A stretch of 64,000 bases of DNA from Mycobacterium sp. 155 (GCF_000373905.1 NZ_KB892706.1:31873-95872); one strand, 5' to 3'; counted from the stretch's first letter, positions 52,787 to 62,279 are shown. Numbers and translations: made by a program. The notes: generated from the sequence alone by a model not told the origin.

Positions 52787-52822
52787 CTAAAAGCGCCCAG
52801 AGGGAGCATTACGCACCAATTT
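52787..52822 (-). promoter_or_regulatory. Shared ESX/T4SS promoter element, site C
   Basis: On the minus strand: AAATTGGTGCG, 23 nt with CTGGGC, then TTAGACT (-10 TAGACT). The same 27-nt spacing as in sites A, B and D. It overlaps the stop of the PPE gene (52809). The esx ATG lies 44 nt after the -10, so this transcript has a leader with a ribosome site. Confidence 0.75.
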
Positions 52823-54065
52823 CTGCCCTCTGCCCCCTCCCGGCTCGGGCCGTCACTTGCATCGTGCGAGTCGGCATCCGATCCGCACCGCCCTGCTGGT
52901 GCTGCTCGCGGGCCACCGCCGAAGCCGGGGCGCCGTACAGGCCGCCACCCATGCCCGCCGACGGCACCGGGGCGGTCTCGGCCAGGGGCAGCGCCCCCTG
53001 CCAGCCTCCCGGCAGGCTGGGAGCCGACGGGGGGCTGAAGCTGCTGGCGGGGCGTACCAACGACGCTGAGGCGGTCCCGCTGGTGAACACCCCGCTGCCC
53101 AGTCCGCCCAGACCGCCGCCGCCAGCACCGAGCCCCGACGCTGCACCGCCCAGCCCGGACGCCGCCGACCCGCCCGCCGTCATCGCCCCCGGCAGCGCCG
53201 GTGCCATCGCACCGGGCAGATCGGCTCCGCCCATACCGGTGAACATGGAGCTGAACGGGCTGAACAAGCCGGACAGCTGGCTCGGGGCCGAGGTCAACAG
53301 CTGCGGCAACTGGCCGCCCATTGACCCCAGCGACGAGAATTGGCCCAGCATCGAGCCCATCGACCCTATCGCCGACATCGGGGAACTGGCCAACGCCGCC
53401 GCGGGTTTCGCGCCCTGGCCGGTGGCATCCACGGTCTGGGTCATCGACTTCGCGCTGGCCTGCAGGGCCCCTTGGGTTCCGGACTGGGCGGCCGAGGCGG
53501 CCGCTGCCGCCGCGGGTGCGGCGGGATCAGCGGCGCTCGGCGACAGCGGCGGCGGGGTCGCCAGCGCCGCCAGCGCGGCCTCCACCACCGCCTGATAGCT
53601 GGTCATCAGGGACGCGTTCTGAACCCAGTAGCCCTGATAGAGGGCGGCGAGCTGCAGGATTGCCGGGGTGTTGATGCCCATGAAATTGGTGGCCGCCAGC
53701 GCCTGTTGGGTCGCCAGGTTCGTTGTGCAGACCGGGGCGGGGATCATCGACGCCAGCGACGTCTGATGTGCGGTGCCGGCCTCGGTCGCCGCGGCGAACG
53801 CTTCCTGAAGCCAGGTGAACGCCAGCTCGAGAACGGTGGCGTAGTCGGCGGCCGAACCCAGCATCCCAGTGCCGCCCAACCCCTGCCAGCCGCTGGCCGC
53901 GGTCATGCCCGCGTTGCCGAGCAGTGCGGCCATCTCGGCCTGCAGCATGTCGGCCAAACCCTGATGTCCGGTCGCCGCCGTCATCACCGTCGCGGCGTCG
54001 TCGCCGCCGGCCATCAGGGCGTGGTTCAGCTCCGGCGGGCTCGCCGCGGCATCTCCGAAGGGCAT
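52809..54065 (-). CDS. PPE-family protein
   Basis: A 418-residue PPE. It has an N-terminal PPE domain (about 1-175) with SPPELNHALMAGG at residues 9-21 and the turn GWQGLGG, and a long Gly/Ala/Ser-rich C-terminal part (175-418). The C-terminus is basic (ARAGRGQRAEIGA). PPE proteins are secreted by ESX as dimers with PE and bound by EspG. It follows the PE gene by 15 nt in the usual order. Confidence 0.93.
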   Translation of the reverse strand: MPFGDAAASPPELNHALMAGGDDAATVMTAATGHQGLADMLQAEMAALLGNAGMTAASGWQGLGGTGMLGSAADYATVLELAFTWLQEAFAAATEAGTAHQTSLASMIPAPVCTTNLATQQALAATNFMGINTPAILQLAALYQGYWVQNASLMTSYQAVVEAALAALATPPPLSPSAADPAAPAAAAAASAAQSGTQGALQASAKSMTQTVDATGQGAKPAAALASSPMSAIGSMGSMLGQFSSLGSMGGQLPQLLTSAPSQLSGLFSPFSSMFTGMGGADLPGAMAPALPGAMTAGGSAASGLGGAASGLGAGGGGLGGLGSGVFTSGTASASLVRPASSFSPPSAPSLPGGWQGALPLAETAPVPSAGMGGGLYGAPASAVAREQHQQGGADRMPTRTMQVTARAGRGQRAEIGA

Positions 54066-54080
54066 TGCTGGAGAGGGTTT

Positions 54081-54386
54081 CTACAACGACAGTAAGGTCT
54101 GGCTGATGACGTCACTGGCGGTGTAGCTCACACCGTTGACGCCGATCGTGGCCGCAAACAGCGACCGGGCGGCCATCAGGTCGGCCATCATCGCCTGCGT
54201 GGCCGCGCCGCGGGCGTTCAAGGCAGCCGCCAGGGCGACTCCAGCCGGGTCCAAGCTCGGTGGGACCACTGCGCAGGTCAACGGCGCGGCAACTCCGTCG
54301 GCGCCCGCCATTGTCGCCACACCGGCACTCTCGGCCGCCGACGACGTCCCCAGCAAAGGAGCGGACACATTAACCGGGCTTGTCAT
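54081..54386 (-). CDS. PE-family protein
   Basis: A 101-residue PE-type helical hairpin lacking a long C-terminal extension. The C-terminal secretion motif Tyr88-x3-Asp92 (YTASD) is present. The PE residues near the N-terminus are replaced (VVPPSLDPAGVALAAALNARGA region shows the helix pattern). It pairs with the PPE downstream. The ATG at 54386 lies at the end of an inverted repeat whose loop holds the ribosome site AGGGAGG. Confidence 0.85.
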   Translation of the reverse strand: MTSPVNVSAPLLGTSSAAESAGVATMAGADGVAAPLTCAVVPPSLDPAGVALAAALNARGAATQAMMADLMAARSLFAATIGVNGVSYTASDVISQTLLSL

Positions 54387-54409
54387 TATGTTTGCCTCCC
54401 TAACATAAT
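54385..54409 (-). promoter_or_regulatory. RBS hairpin/dyad at the PE start
   Basis: The arms ATTATGTT and AACATAAT (8-bp perfect) flank a 9-nt loop that on the mRNA reads AGGGAGGCA, the Shine-Dalgarno sequence. The AUG of the PE gene overlaps the 3' arm. The AT-rich arms stand out in this GC-rich DNA. It may act as an RNA switch or as a repressor site. Confidence 0.55.
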
Positions 54410-54464
54410 CTTGCCGAACTCAGCCTAGTTTAACCACGGCGTCAGAGTGGTTGCTGCACGAGTT

Positions 54465-57400
54465 TTACGACGGGGGCCGGCGTAGCGCCATGTGCGGCGG
54501 TTCCGACCAGGCCACCAGCACCCCGTCCTGCGCGCTTCGGGTGATCAGCGTGCCTTTGCCGGGCCGCTGGGCCTCGGCATGCACCCCGTTCATGATCTGG
54601 CCGTGGGAACGGCGGCCGTCCAGAGCGATCACCGGCGGCAGCGCACCCACCATGCGGCCCAGCACCCCGTTGCCCTGCGACTGGAACGACCAGCTGCGGA
54701 TGTCGGCGGTGGCGATGATGTGCAGGCCCAGGTCGGCACCCTGTTCGACGAAACCGACCAGCGGGGCCATCGGATGCGCGGCGGTGTGCCAGGAGCTGAT
54801 GTCGTCGGCGATGACGAAGAACTGTCGGCCCGTCCAGAACTGCTTGGTCAGCAGGTCGTGCTGGCTGGTGCCCGGTGGCGGCTGGCGCTCGGTCATCACC
54901 TCGGCCAGCCGCTCGCACACAGTGCGGATGTCCTCCTGCCGGTAGGCGTACTGGGCCAGCCACCGGTCCTCGGGCACCACCCCGATCAGCTTGCGGGTCG
55001 GATCGAACAGCACGATCGTGGCCTCATCGGCGCTGTAGCGCGCCATGATGCCGCGCATCACCGTGCGCAAGAAATTGGTGCGCCCCGATGCGCCCAGGCC
55101 GGTGGCAATCGCGTGCGGGGTGGCCTCGAAGTCGAAGCACGCCGGCTGCAGCGTGGTCTCCAGCAACCCGAACGGCACCAGATGCCGGGGCCAGGACGGA
55201 TCGGCCATGGCCATGACGGCCTCGAAGGTCACCGTCTCCGGCAGACGCAACACCGTGCTGACCTTTTCCACACCGGCCACGTCGCGAACCTCGGCGGCGA
55301 TCCCGTGCACGTCGAGCTGGGGCTCGGGCTGCATCGTCAGCGAGGGAAAGCCCACCATCAGGTGATGGCCCCAGTGGGTGACTCCTCGGCCCGGGACGTC
55401 GGGAACCTCCTTGGCCGGGCGGCGCGACGGATCGGCCGGATCGGGCGCCACCGTCGTCTCGATGGTCTGCACCAGCCGCATTTCCAGGATCTGGCTGGTG
55501 GCATTACGCATCGAGGTCCGCATCCCCGACAACAGGCTGGTGTGGGTGATCACCACCCGCACCCCGTAGTTGCGCGCGTTCATCAATCGAAGGACCGTTT
55601 CCAGCCCGTTGGGGTGGTCCTTGGAGAAGTTCTCCAAACCGTCGATCACCACCACCACGTCCCCGCCGGGGACACCGATGTCAGTCGGGGTGGGACCGAA
55701 CTTGGCCTCCCGCACCGTCTGCATGTCCAGCCCACGGGTCGTGAAGATCCGATCGCGTTCATCCCGGATCGCCTCCACCGTGGCCAGCAGCCGGTTGACA
55801 CCCTCGGTGTCGGAGGTACCCGCGACCGCGGCGACATGAGGCAGTTCGGACAACTGCGCCAGCTGCGGGCCGCTGGCGGCCACACAATAGAACTGCACCC
55901 GCTCCGGGCGATACATCAGCGCACAGGCGGTCACCATCGTCATCGCCGCCGTGGTGGCCCCCCGCTGCGGCGCGCAGATGATCAAAGCGTTGTCGGACAA
56001 CAGATCCAGCGCGTGCACCTCCTGGCGGTGATCACGCGGCCGGTCCACCAACGCCACCGGGAAAGCCAAGCCCGGCGTCTGGCCGTAGTCCACCTGCCAC
56101 GGTTTACCGCGCCACCGGTCGACCAGTTCCACCACGGTGGGAATGTGGCCACGCCAGCGGCCCTGCTTATCGCGCTCGGGCAGCGGCGGAAGCCAAAACG
56201 GCCGCGGCGGACGTTCCGGGCGGGCCCGCAACGACTCGCTGAGCGCGTCGACGATCTTGGGATACTCCTGGCCCGGCGGCAACGCCGGGACCTCCGCGCG
56301 GCCCCCGTCGTCGGGCTGCACCGGTGCGGCCAGCAGCCCGTCGATGTCCTCGGACTCCTCGACGGTGAAGGGTCGCGGCTCAAACCAGGTGCCCGCGCGC
56401 AGCGGCTGCACCGGTCCCTCATCAACGACTTTGGGCACGAACCGCGCCGAGGACAAGAAAAACCGGTACTGGCGGGGCTGGCGCAACGCCACCCTCAGAA
56501 ACGCTGTCCCCTCAGCGCCTTCCTCCGGAACATGGGCCGCCACCGCGGAACCGATCGCCTCGCGAGAGTCCTGCTCACGGCCCAGACGCGCGGCCACCCG
56601 GAAACCGAGCAGCTTGCTGACCTCGCGTAGCCCCTGGGTGTCGACGGTTTGGCCGACCAGCTGCAAGAACACGTGCAGGGAACGCCCCACTCGGGCGATG
56701 CGTTCGAACAGCGCCCGAAACTTCGCCCCCCACAACGGATCCTTGAGCATCTCGTTGTACTCATCGACGATCACCCACAGCACCGGGATCGGCGCCAGGC
56801 TGGGATCGGTCAACCGGCGGTGGTTGTAGGTCGTCACATCAGGGCAGTCGTCGAGTTCGGCGATCAGGGCACCGCGGCGGTCGATCTCGCCGTCGAGGGC
56901 GTCATACATCCGTCCCACCAGATGCCGTTCGTCGGCCAAGTTCGACACCGCGGCGACAACATGCGGGAACTTCACCAGCGTGCCGGCCGCCGACTTCAAT
57001 TTGAAGTCGGAGAACACGATGTTGAGCACCTGCGGCGAGTGAGTCGTGCACGCCGAGGCGACCTCGGTGATGATGCCCTCCGACTTGCCCGCCCCGGTCG
57101 TGCCGACAAACAGGCTGTGCATGCCCATGCCGCGCTGGGAGCCCTCTTTGAGGTCGAACTCGACCACCTCGCCGGTGATCGCGTCGGTGCCGACCGGGAA
57201 CCGCATCCACGCCGGGCCCTGCACCATCCGGGGCGCCCACAACCGGTCAGCATCGAGGTGGCGTGGATCGCCGATGCCGAGCACATCGAGCAGATTGCGT
57301 TGTTCGCTCTGCGTCGTGGCCGCCATCGCGGCGCTCGCCGCGCCCGCCGGGCGGTAACGGGCCAACCCCCGCGCGAAGCGCTCCGCCGCCGGCGCACTCA

Positions 57401-58670
57401 TCTGATCGGCCGTGGCATAGAACGCCTCGTCGAGCTCGTCGGAGCTGTGAGCGGCCCCGGCGAAGGCCACCGCGTCCTGGCGCGGCAACCGCTTGCGTAG
57501 CGTCCCATCACCGGTCAGCCGGTAGGTGCTCGCGGGATCGAATCCCACCCAGTACCGGCTGGCGAACACCTCCGCCGGGCGCGCGGGCACCGCGTCGGCC
57601 AACCGCACGAAACACGTTCCGGCATAGCCGCCGCTGCCGGTCAGACCGGCCCAATCCTCCGGTGTGCCGCAGGCGTCGTCGATGACCACCCGCAGCGGCA
57701 ACACGCCAGCCGCGTCCCCACCATGCAGACCGCTCGACACCGACGGCGGCGTCCACGGCGCCCGCGCGCCATCGGGATCCTCGTCGAGGAAAGTCTCCAG
57801 CTGCGCCGGCGAGCTGAACAGCAAGCGCCGCTCACCGCAGCCGTCACGGCGGGCCGAATACTGCAGATGGGGAAGCCATTTCGCCCACTCCCACCGCTGC
57901 GGTGAGGCCGACACCACAATGATCTGCACATCGGCGGGGCTGTGAAACGCTGTCAGCTGGCAGATCATCGACCAGGCCAGGCGGCGCACACCGTCGATGT
58001 CCCCCACCAGAGAGATCCCGGGGAACCGTTGCAGCCAAATCGCTTTCGGCATGTCGTCGATGTATTCCTGCTCCAGCAGGAACTTACGTAATGCGTGACC
58101 GGTCGCCGGCTCCAGCGACGACGCCTCAGGAATCTTGGGTTTCTCCAGCGTCATCGCGAGCGCCACCTGGCCAACGCCCACCCGAACCACGCCGAAGGCC
58201 TCACTGCCCGGCTGGCGGTCCCACATCCGCGCCGAACCGGGGATGCCCGCCAACTGGTTCGGCTCCCAATGGAAGTGGCGGCGATGCTCCCACTGCTTGC
58301 GGCGCTGGGTGTCGACGTCGGCGCGGATCTCGTCCTGGCGGGCGTGCCAGCGCCTGCGGAAGCCCGTCAGCTCACTCCAGGACATCTTCTGCGCGGCGCC
58401 GCGCCCGCGCATCATCATGCCGACCGCACCAAAGACCGCCATGAAACCGAAGATTCCGACACCGCCGGCCATCGAGCGCATCCCCGTGGCGTACATCGCC
58501 ACGATCACCCCCACAATGCCCACCACGACGGTGATCGGGAAGACGATGGCCCACACACTGCGCGGCGGCGGAACCGGGTAGGCGATCGGGGGTTCCAAGG
58601 CGATCTTGCCGCCGCCAGTCTCCGGCGCGGGGACAGGCTCACCAGGACGCACAAACGGCTGAGTCGTCAC
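54465..58670 (-). CDS. eccC: ESX FtsK/SpoIIIE-type motor ATPase EccC (single chain)
   Basis: A 1401-residue EccC with two N-terminal transmembrane segments (about residues 37-80), a stalk, and three FtsK-type ATPase domains. Domain 1 has an intact Walker A GTTGAGKSE (about residue 515). Domain 2 has CAPQRGATTAAM where the Walker Lys is missing, and domain 3 has GLGASGRTNF with Arg in its place. Domain 3 normally binds the Esx signal. In ESX-1 this protein is split in two; here it is a single chain. The GTG at 58670 lies 6 nt after a TAATGT -10 box, so the mRNA is probably leaderless (site D). Confidence 0.95.
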   Translation of the reverse strand: MTTQPFVRPGEPVPAPETGGGKIALEPPIAYPVPPPRSVWAIVFPITVVVGIVGVIVAMYATGMRSMAGGVGIFGFMAVFGAVGMMMRGRGAAQKMSWSELTGFRRRWHARQDEIRADVDTQRRKQWEHRRHFHWEPNQLAGIPGSARMWDRQPGSEAFGVVRVGVGQVALAMTLEKPKIPEASSLEPATGHALRKFLLEQEYIDDMPKAIWLQRFPGISLVGDIDGVRRLAWSMICQLTAFHSPADVQIIVVSASPQRWEWAKWLPHLQYSARRDGCGERRLLFSSPAQLETFLDEDPDGARAPWTPPSVSSGLHGGDAAGVLPLRVVIDDACGTPEDWAGLTGSGGYAGTCFVRLADAVPARPAEVFASRYWVGFDPASTYRLTGDGTLRKRLPRQDAVAFAGAAHSSDELDEAFYATADQMSAPAAERFARGLARYRPAGAASAAMAATTQSEQRNLLDVLGIGDPRHLDADRLWAPRMVQGPAWMRFPVGTDAITGEVVEFDLKEGSQRGMGMHSLFVGTTGAGKSEGIITEVASACTTHSPQVLNIVFSDFKLKSAAGTLVKFPHVVAAVSNLADERHLVGRMYDALDGEIDRRGALIAELDDCPDVTTYNHRRLTDPSLAPIPVLWVIVDEYNEMLKDPLWGAKFRALFERIARVGRSLHVFLQLVGQTVDTQGLREVSKLLGFRVAARLGREQDSREAIGSAVAAHVPEEGAEGTAFLRVALRQPRQYRFFLSSARFVPKVVDEGPVQPLRAGTWFEPRPFTVEESEDIDGLLAAPVQPDDGGRAEVPALPPGQEYPKIVDALSESLRARPERPPRPFWLPPLPERDKQGRWRGHIPTVVELVDRWRGKPWQVDYGQTPGLAFPVALVDRPRDHRQEVHALDLLSDNALIICAPQRGATTAAMTMVTACALMYRPERVQFYCVAASGPQLAQLSELPHVAAVAGTSDTEGVNRLLATVEAIRDERDRIFTTRGLDMQTVREAKFGPTPTDIGVPGGDVVVVIDGLENFSKDHPNGLETVLRLMNARNYGVRVVITHTSLLSGMRTSMRNATSQILEMRLVQTIETTVAPDPADPSRRPAKEVPDVPGRGVTHWGHHLMVGFPSLTMQPEPQLDVHGIAAEVRDVAGVEKVSTVLRLPETVTFEAVMAMADPSWPRHLVPFGLLETTLQPACFDFEATPHAIATGLGASGRTNFLRTVMRGIMARYSADEATIVLFDPTRKLIGVVPEDRWLAQYAYRQEDIRTVCERLAEVMTERQPPPGTSQHDLLTKQFWTGRQFFVIADDISSWHTAAHPMAPLVGFVEQGADLGLHIIATADIRSWSFQSQGNGVLGRMVGALPPVIALDGRRSHGQIMNGVHAEAQRPGKGTLITRSAQDGVLVAWSEPPHMALRRPPS

Positions 58671-58679
58671 CCAACCACA

Positions 58680-58715
58680 TTAACCCGGCTCAAACGGTCA
58701 AATCCGCGCCAATTC
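58680..58715 (-). promoter_or_regulatory. Shared ESX/T4SS promoter element, site D
   Basis: On the minus strand: GGAATTGGCGCG, 23 nt, TTAATGT (-10 TAATGT), then 6 nt to the GTG of eccC. It is the most diverged of the four copies (AATTGGCG instead of AATTGGTG), but spacing is the same 27 nt. Confidence 0.65.
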
Positions 58716-58807
58716 CGGCGGCCCCGACAACCGCCGCTGACCAGTATCAAGCGGCCTGTCCGGGCAGGACGGGCGCACCGCACGAGGACTGTTCCCGTGC
58801 CGCGTAG

Positions 58808-59632
58808 TCACTGATTGGGGTCGAGGCGTGGCCACCACTTGCCCGGTGCGATCTCCTCATAATTGGACGGCGCCAATTCGCCGGGATAGGACGGCTCCCA
58901 CAGGCGGTTTTGGGTGGAGTCCCACGGCAGCCACACGTTGTTGCCCGGCGAGGCCGGGTCGGGGTCCGCTCGAATCCAGCTGGGGATGCCGTCATCGGTG
59001 TTAGGGCCGAAGCCGTTGGCCGGGCCCAGTTCGCCCGGTGCGGTGATCACCGGCATGCCCTTCGTGCCGGTCCCGTGCACACCGTCGATCGCCGACTCAG
59101 GCACGTGAGCCGGATCAGGTGTGTTCGACACACTCTGCGGCACACCCGGTGACGGTGTCGGCGTCGGGAGGTCGGACGGCGACTGCGGAAACATCGCAGA
59201 CCGCGCTGCCCCAGCACCACCCGTATCGAAGCTAGCCGCCCGAATCGCACCCGCAGCAGCCCCCGACGACGACCCGGGCCCGCCGGCAGCTTCAGCAGGG
59301 GCAGCCCCACCAGACGACGGGGGTGTATCCGCCAACCCTTGCTGCACCGCCGCGATTCGCGTGGCGTTGTCCTCGTCCTTGGCGCGAAAGCCCTCCGCTG
59401 CCGCCTGCGAGGCCGCCTGGATCTTGGGGCCGCGCGGTGCCACCTCCGCAGATGCGGCGGCGATCTTTGCGCTCATCGCTGCCGCAACGCCACCGGCCGC
59501 CGCGTCCGCCGGTGACGCGCCCCCCATCGCGATCGGGGCCTGCCCTGGCATAGCCGCTCGATTCAGCGAGTCCGCCACCGCCGCGCCGGCCTGCTCAAAA
59601 ACCGACGGCGTGATGTGCACCGCGTCAGCCAT
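58808..59632 (-). CDS. EspC-like ESX-associated secreted protein
   Basis: A 274-residue protein whose first ~95 residues form a WXG100/EspC-like helical pair, with FRAKDEDNATRI at residues 82-93 in the place of the YxxxD motif (Phe for Tyr). The rest is Gly/Pro/Ser-rich up to a C-terminal segment with conserved Trp (NNVWLPWDSTQNRLWEPSYPGE). The DEDNA sequence is identical to that in the EsxB-like protein, so the two are likely paralogous substrates. The ATG at 59632 has AAGGAG upstream. It is 25 nt downstream of the large gene at 59658. Confidence 0.8.
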   Translation of the reverse strand: MADAVHITPSVFEQAGAAVADSLNRAAMPGQAPIAMGGASPADAAAGGVAAAMSAKIAAASAEVAPRGPKIQAASQAAAEGFRAKDEDNATRIAAVQQGLADTPPSSGGAAPAEAAGGPGSSSGAAAGAIRAASFDTGGAGAARSAMFPQSPSDLPTPTPSPGVPQSVSNTPDPAHVPESAIDGVHGTGTKGMPVITAPGELGPANGFGPNTDDGIPSWIRADPDPASPGNNVWLPWDSTQNRLWEPSYPGELAPSNYEEIAPGKWWPRLDPNQ

Positions 59633-59657
59633 CAGAACTGCTCCTTCACTCGCGGAA

Positions 59658-62279
59658 TCACCGGCCCGGGTCCGGCCACAACAGGGTCTCATTCATCACA
59701 TGCGCTGCCGTGTAAGCGATCTCGGTATACGGCACATCAGCCTTGCGGGGGCTCCACATCGTCAGCAACTCAGCCGCACGGGCCACGTTGTGATAGGCCC
59801 GCGCCGCCGGGGAGGCGTGCTGTGACTCCACACTGTAACCGGGGCGTTCACTGCCGCTCCGCAGCACAGACGGCCAGAGGCCGCTGATTTCCAGTTCTTC
59901 CCAATGCTTTTCGCTGACCTGCTCGCCGCGGCCGAGCACTTCCACCACCTCGCGGATCACCGGAGGAACCGCAACCTCCTTGACCGCCGACGCCCGCGAC
60001 AACGCGGTGCTGACCGCCGTGACGGTCGCATCCCAGGCCTCCGAACGATCAGGGCTTCCCGTGACCCCCGTCAGCCGCGCATACAAAGCCGGATCAAGGG
60101 TCTCCAAACGGTGCATGTGCCGTTCGTCCAGCGGTGCAGGGTCCGCCTCGGCGGGAATCGGCGACTGGCCAAGGGCGCAATCCATATAGTGCGGGACCCC
60201 CGCATTACGAGCTGGAAGCGACGAACCGCCATGGCCGGTCGACACCGCCAACGCATACAACTCGATGTTCGGGTCGTGCTCCGCGAGCAACTCCGCATAC
60301 GCCAGCATCGTTTGCGCCGGGTTGGCCCACCCAAACCACCGCATCCGAAACTGTGTGCCAAGCCCCGAGTCGCAGAACAACATTCGCGCCGACCGCGGAA
60401 CGAACACCCCCGTCGGAATGAATCCTGCGCCCTCGTTACTCACCACCACCGTCTCCACGCCCGACGGTGTCCTGAACATTCCCACACACCAATCCACAAC
60501 GCCATACACCCGCGATGCGTGGGCCAACTGGAACACCAGCTGGGATGCCGCCGCCAACAGTGGATCCTGCGATGCTGACTTCACACCAGCGGCTGCCCCC
60601 GCAGCCGCACCCACACCCGACGACGCCACACCCGGCGGCAACGCCGCCACCGAAGGGGCCGCGGGCTGAGACGGAGCCGACGAAGACGAAACAATCGGAG
60701 CCGACCCCGCCGCCGGAGACGTCATCGCGGCCGCGGACGCGACACTCTTCACCGGCACATCGGAATTGAACGGTGGCAATGGGCCCACCGGAGCAGAAGG
60801 GACCCCACCGCCCGCCGCAGACACCGGAGCTATGGATGCATTGGGTGCCGACGATGCGAGCGCACCAGGAGCAGAGGTCGGCCAGCCCGCTGCGGCGCTC
60901 ACCGGAGCCGGGCCGGGCGAAAACGCCCCGGTGGGCGCTCCGCTCCCAACACCCGATGGTGGAGGTGATGCAGCGGGCGGCGGCAGCAACGGCGCAGCGC
61001 CGCCGCCAGCCCCCAGACCCGCATTGAACCCGCGCGAAAAATCGCCAGGACCTGCACCAGCTCCCCCGCCGGCGCCCAGGCCCCCCGCACCCCCGCCTGC
61101 CCCCAATCCGGGCGGCGACGTCAATGCACTCGACAGAGGCGTAGCCCCGACCCCAGCCCCCGGCGAGGACACCCCACCCAATCCAGAGCTCAAGCCGGAT
61201 GTGGACGGCATCTTGAAAACACTTGCGCCGCTTGAAGCGCCTCCGAGCGCTGACGCAGGGCTACCGCCCCCTGAGCTGGCCATATTTGTCGGAGGTATGA
61301 ATGCACCCGCGCCCTGTCCGGCACCGAACTGCATCGCTTGATTGGAGTCCGACAGGCCACCTTTTGAGCCGCCGGGAGTGTTTGCCCCGTCCGCGTCGCT
61401 GCTCAGCGGATCGGAGAAGCCGCCGTTTCCGCCGGAGCCTCCCGTCTGGTGGCCCTCACCCAGCGGTTGTCCTGTCTCTGAGTGACCCCCGTTGGATCCG
61501 GCTCCGCCCTTGGTGCCAGTGCCACTTCCCCCGCCTTGATGGTCACCGCTGAGGCCGGGCGAGCCGTTGTGCTGAGGACCTTCTGCCGGGGGACCGAAAT
61601 GTCCGCCCCCTTCTGGCATTCCGTCGCGGCCGGGGCTTCCGGGGCCGCCGCCACCTCCGCCGAAGCCAAGCTGCTGCGCCCCGGATGTGCCGGCTGCGGG
61701 ATTAGCGCCGCTATTGCCCGGTTGTGTACCAGATGTCGGAGGTGTGCCAGCTTCAAATCGTGTCAGCTCTCCTGAAATATGGCCTGCAGCAGCAGCAGCA
61801 GCCGCGGTCGCGGCTGCACGGGCCTTTGCGATGACCTCAGCGATCGCCGCATGCAACGCAGCCGCTACACCGGGGTGATTCATGCGCCGGGCTTGCCCTT
61901 CGAGGCGGCGAATCTCCTCATGGGCCTCGCTGTCGATCTTGTCGAGGTCCTCGCGCAGGCCGTAGATCGTGCGAGCGACCTCGTCGGCTGCGGTCGCCAT
62001 GTTCCCGTAGAGCTCGCCGTGCTGGGACAGCAGCATCGACGATTTGTATGCCGAGTTGATGAAACCATCTACGCCAGAACCCATCTGATCCGATGCAGGG
62101 AGGCTCGTGGCCGTATGCCGGATCGCCGTGGAGTCCTGCACCAGTTCAGTTGCTTTGCGGCGCAGCCCATCAGCGGAATCGGACCACATCGCGGGGTCGG
62201 TACTCGGCCACGCTCCTCCAATGATCATCGCCGAAAAGGTGCGGTGCGGCATGGCCGCCAGGCCGGCGGGAGCTACCAC
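59658..62279 (-). CDS. Large ESX-associated protein (EspK-like, low certainty)
   Basis: An 873-residue protein with an N-terminal helical WXG-like region (about 20-170, including PSTDPAMWSDSADGLRRKA and ADEVARTIYGLREDLDKIDSEAHEE), a 380-residue Gly/Ser/Pro-rich centre and a C-terminal globular domain (about 570-873). The C-terminal domain has RVYGVVDWCVGMFRTPSGVE and PRSARMLFCDSG. Position between EspC- and EspL-like genes and this three-part build recall EspK of ESX-1, but family identity is not certain. The GTG at 62279 overlaps the upstream stop; an ATG at 62228 (MIIGGAWPSTDP) is the alternative start. Confidence 0.75.
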   Translation of the reverse strand: MVAPAGLAAMPHRTFSAMIIGGAWPSTDPAMWSDSADGLRRKATELVQDSTAIRHTATSLPASDQMGSGVDGFINSAYKSSMLLSQHGELYGNMATAADEVARTIYGLREDLDKIDSEAHEEIRRLEGQARRMNHPGVAAALHAAIAEVIAKARAAATAAAAAAAGHISGELTRFEAGTPPTSGTQPGNSGANPAAGTSGAQQLGFGGGGGGPGSPGRDGMPEGGGHFGPPAEGPQHNGSPGLSGDHQGGGSGTGTKGGAGSNGGHSETGQPLGEGHQTGGSGGNGGFSDPLSSDADGANTPGGSKGGLSDSNQAMQFGAGQGAGAFIPPTNMASSGGGSPASALGGASSGASVFKMPSTSGLSSGLGGVSSPGAGVGATPLSSALTSPPGLGAGGGAGGLGAGGGAGAGPGDFSRGFNAGLGAGGGAAPLLPPPAASPPPSGVGSGAPTGAFSPGPAPVSAAAGWPTSAPGALASSAPNASIAPVSAAGGGVPSAPVGPLPPFNSDVPVKSVASAAAMTSPAAGSAPIVSSSSAPSQPAAPSVAALPPGVASSGVGAAAGAAAGVKSASQDPLLAAASQLVFQLAHASRVYGVVDWCVGMFRTPSGVETVVVSNEGAGFIPTGVFVPRSARMLFCDSGLGTQFRMRWFGWANPAQTMLAYAELLAEHDPNIELYALAVSTGHGGSSLPARNAGVPHYMDCALGQSPIPAEADPAPLDERHMHRLETLDPALYARLTGVTGSPDRSEAWDATVTAVSTALSRASAVKEVAVPPVIREVVEVLGRGEQVSEKHWEELEISGLWPSVLRSGSERPGYSVESQHASPAARAYHNVARAAELLTMWSPRKADVPYTEIAYTAAHVMNETLLWPDPGR

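Noticed and set aside
54492..56630. 712-codon open frame on the plus strand
   Set aside because: Antisense to eccC; His/Arg/Gln-rich with no motif.
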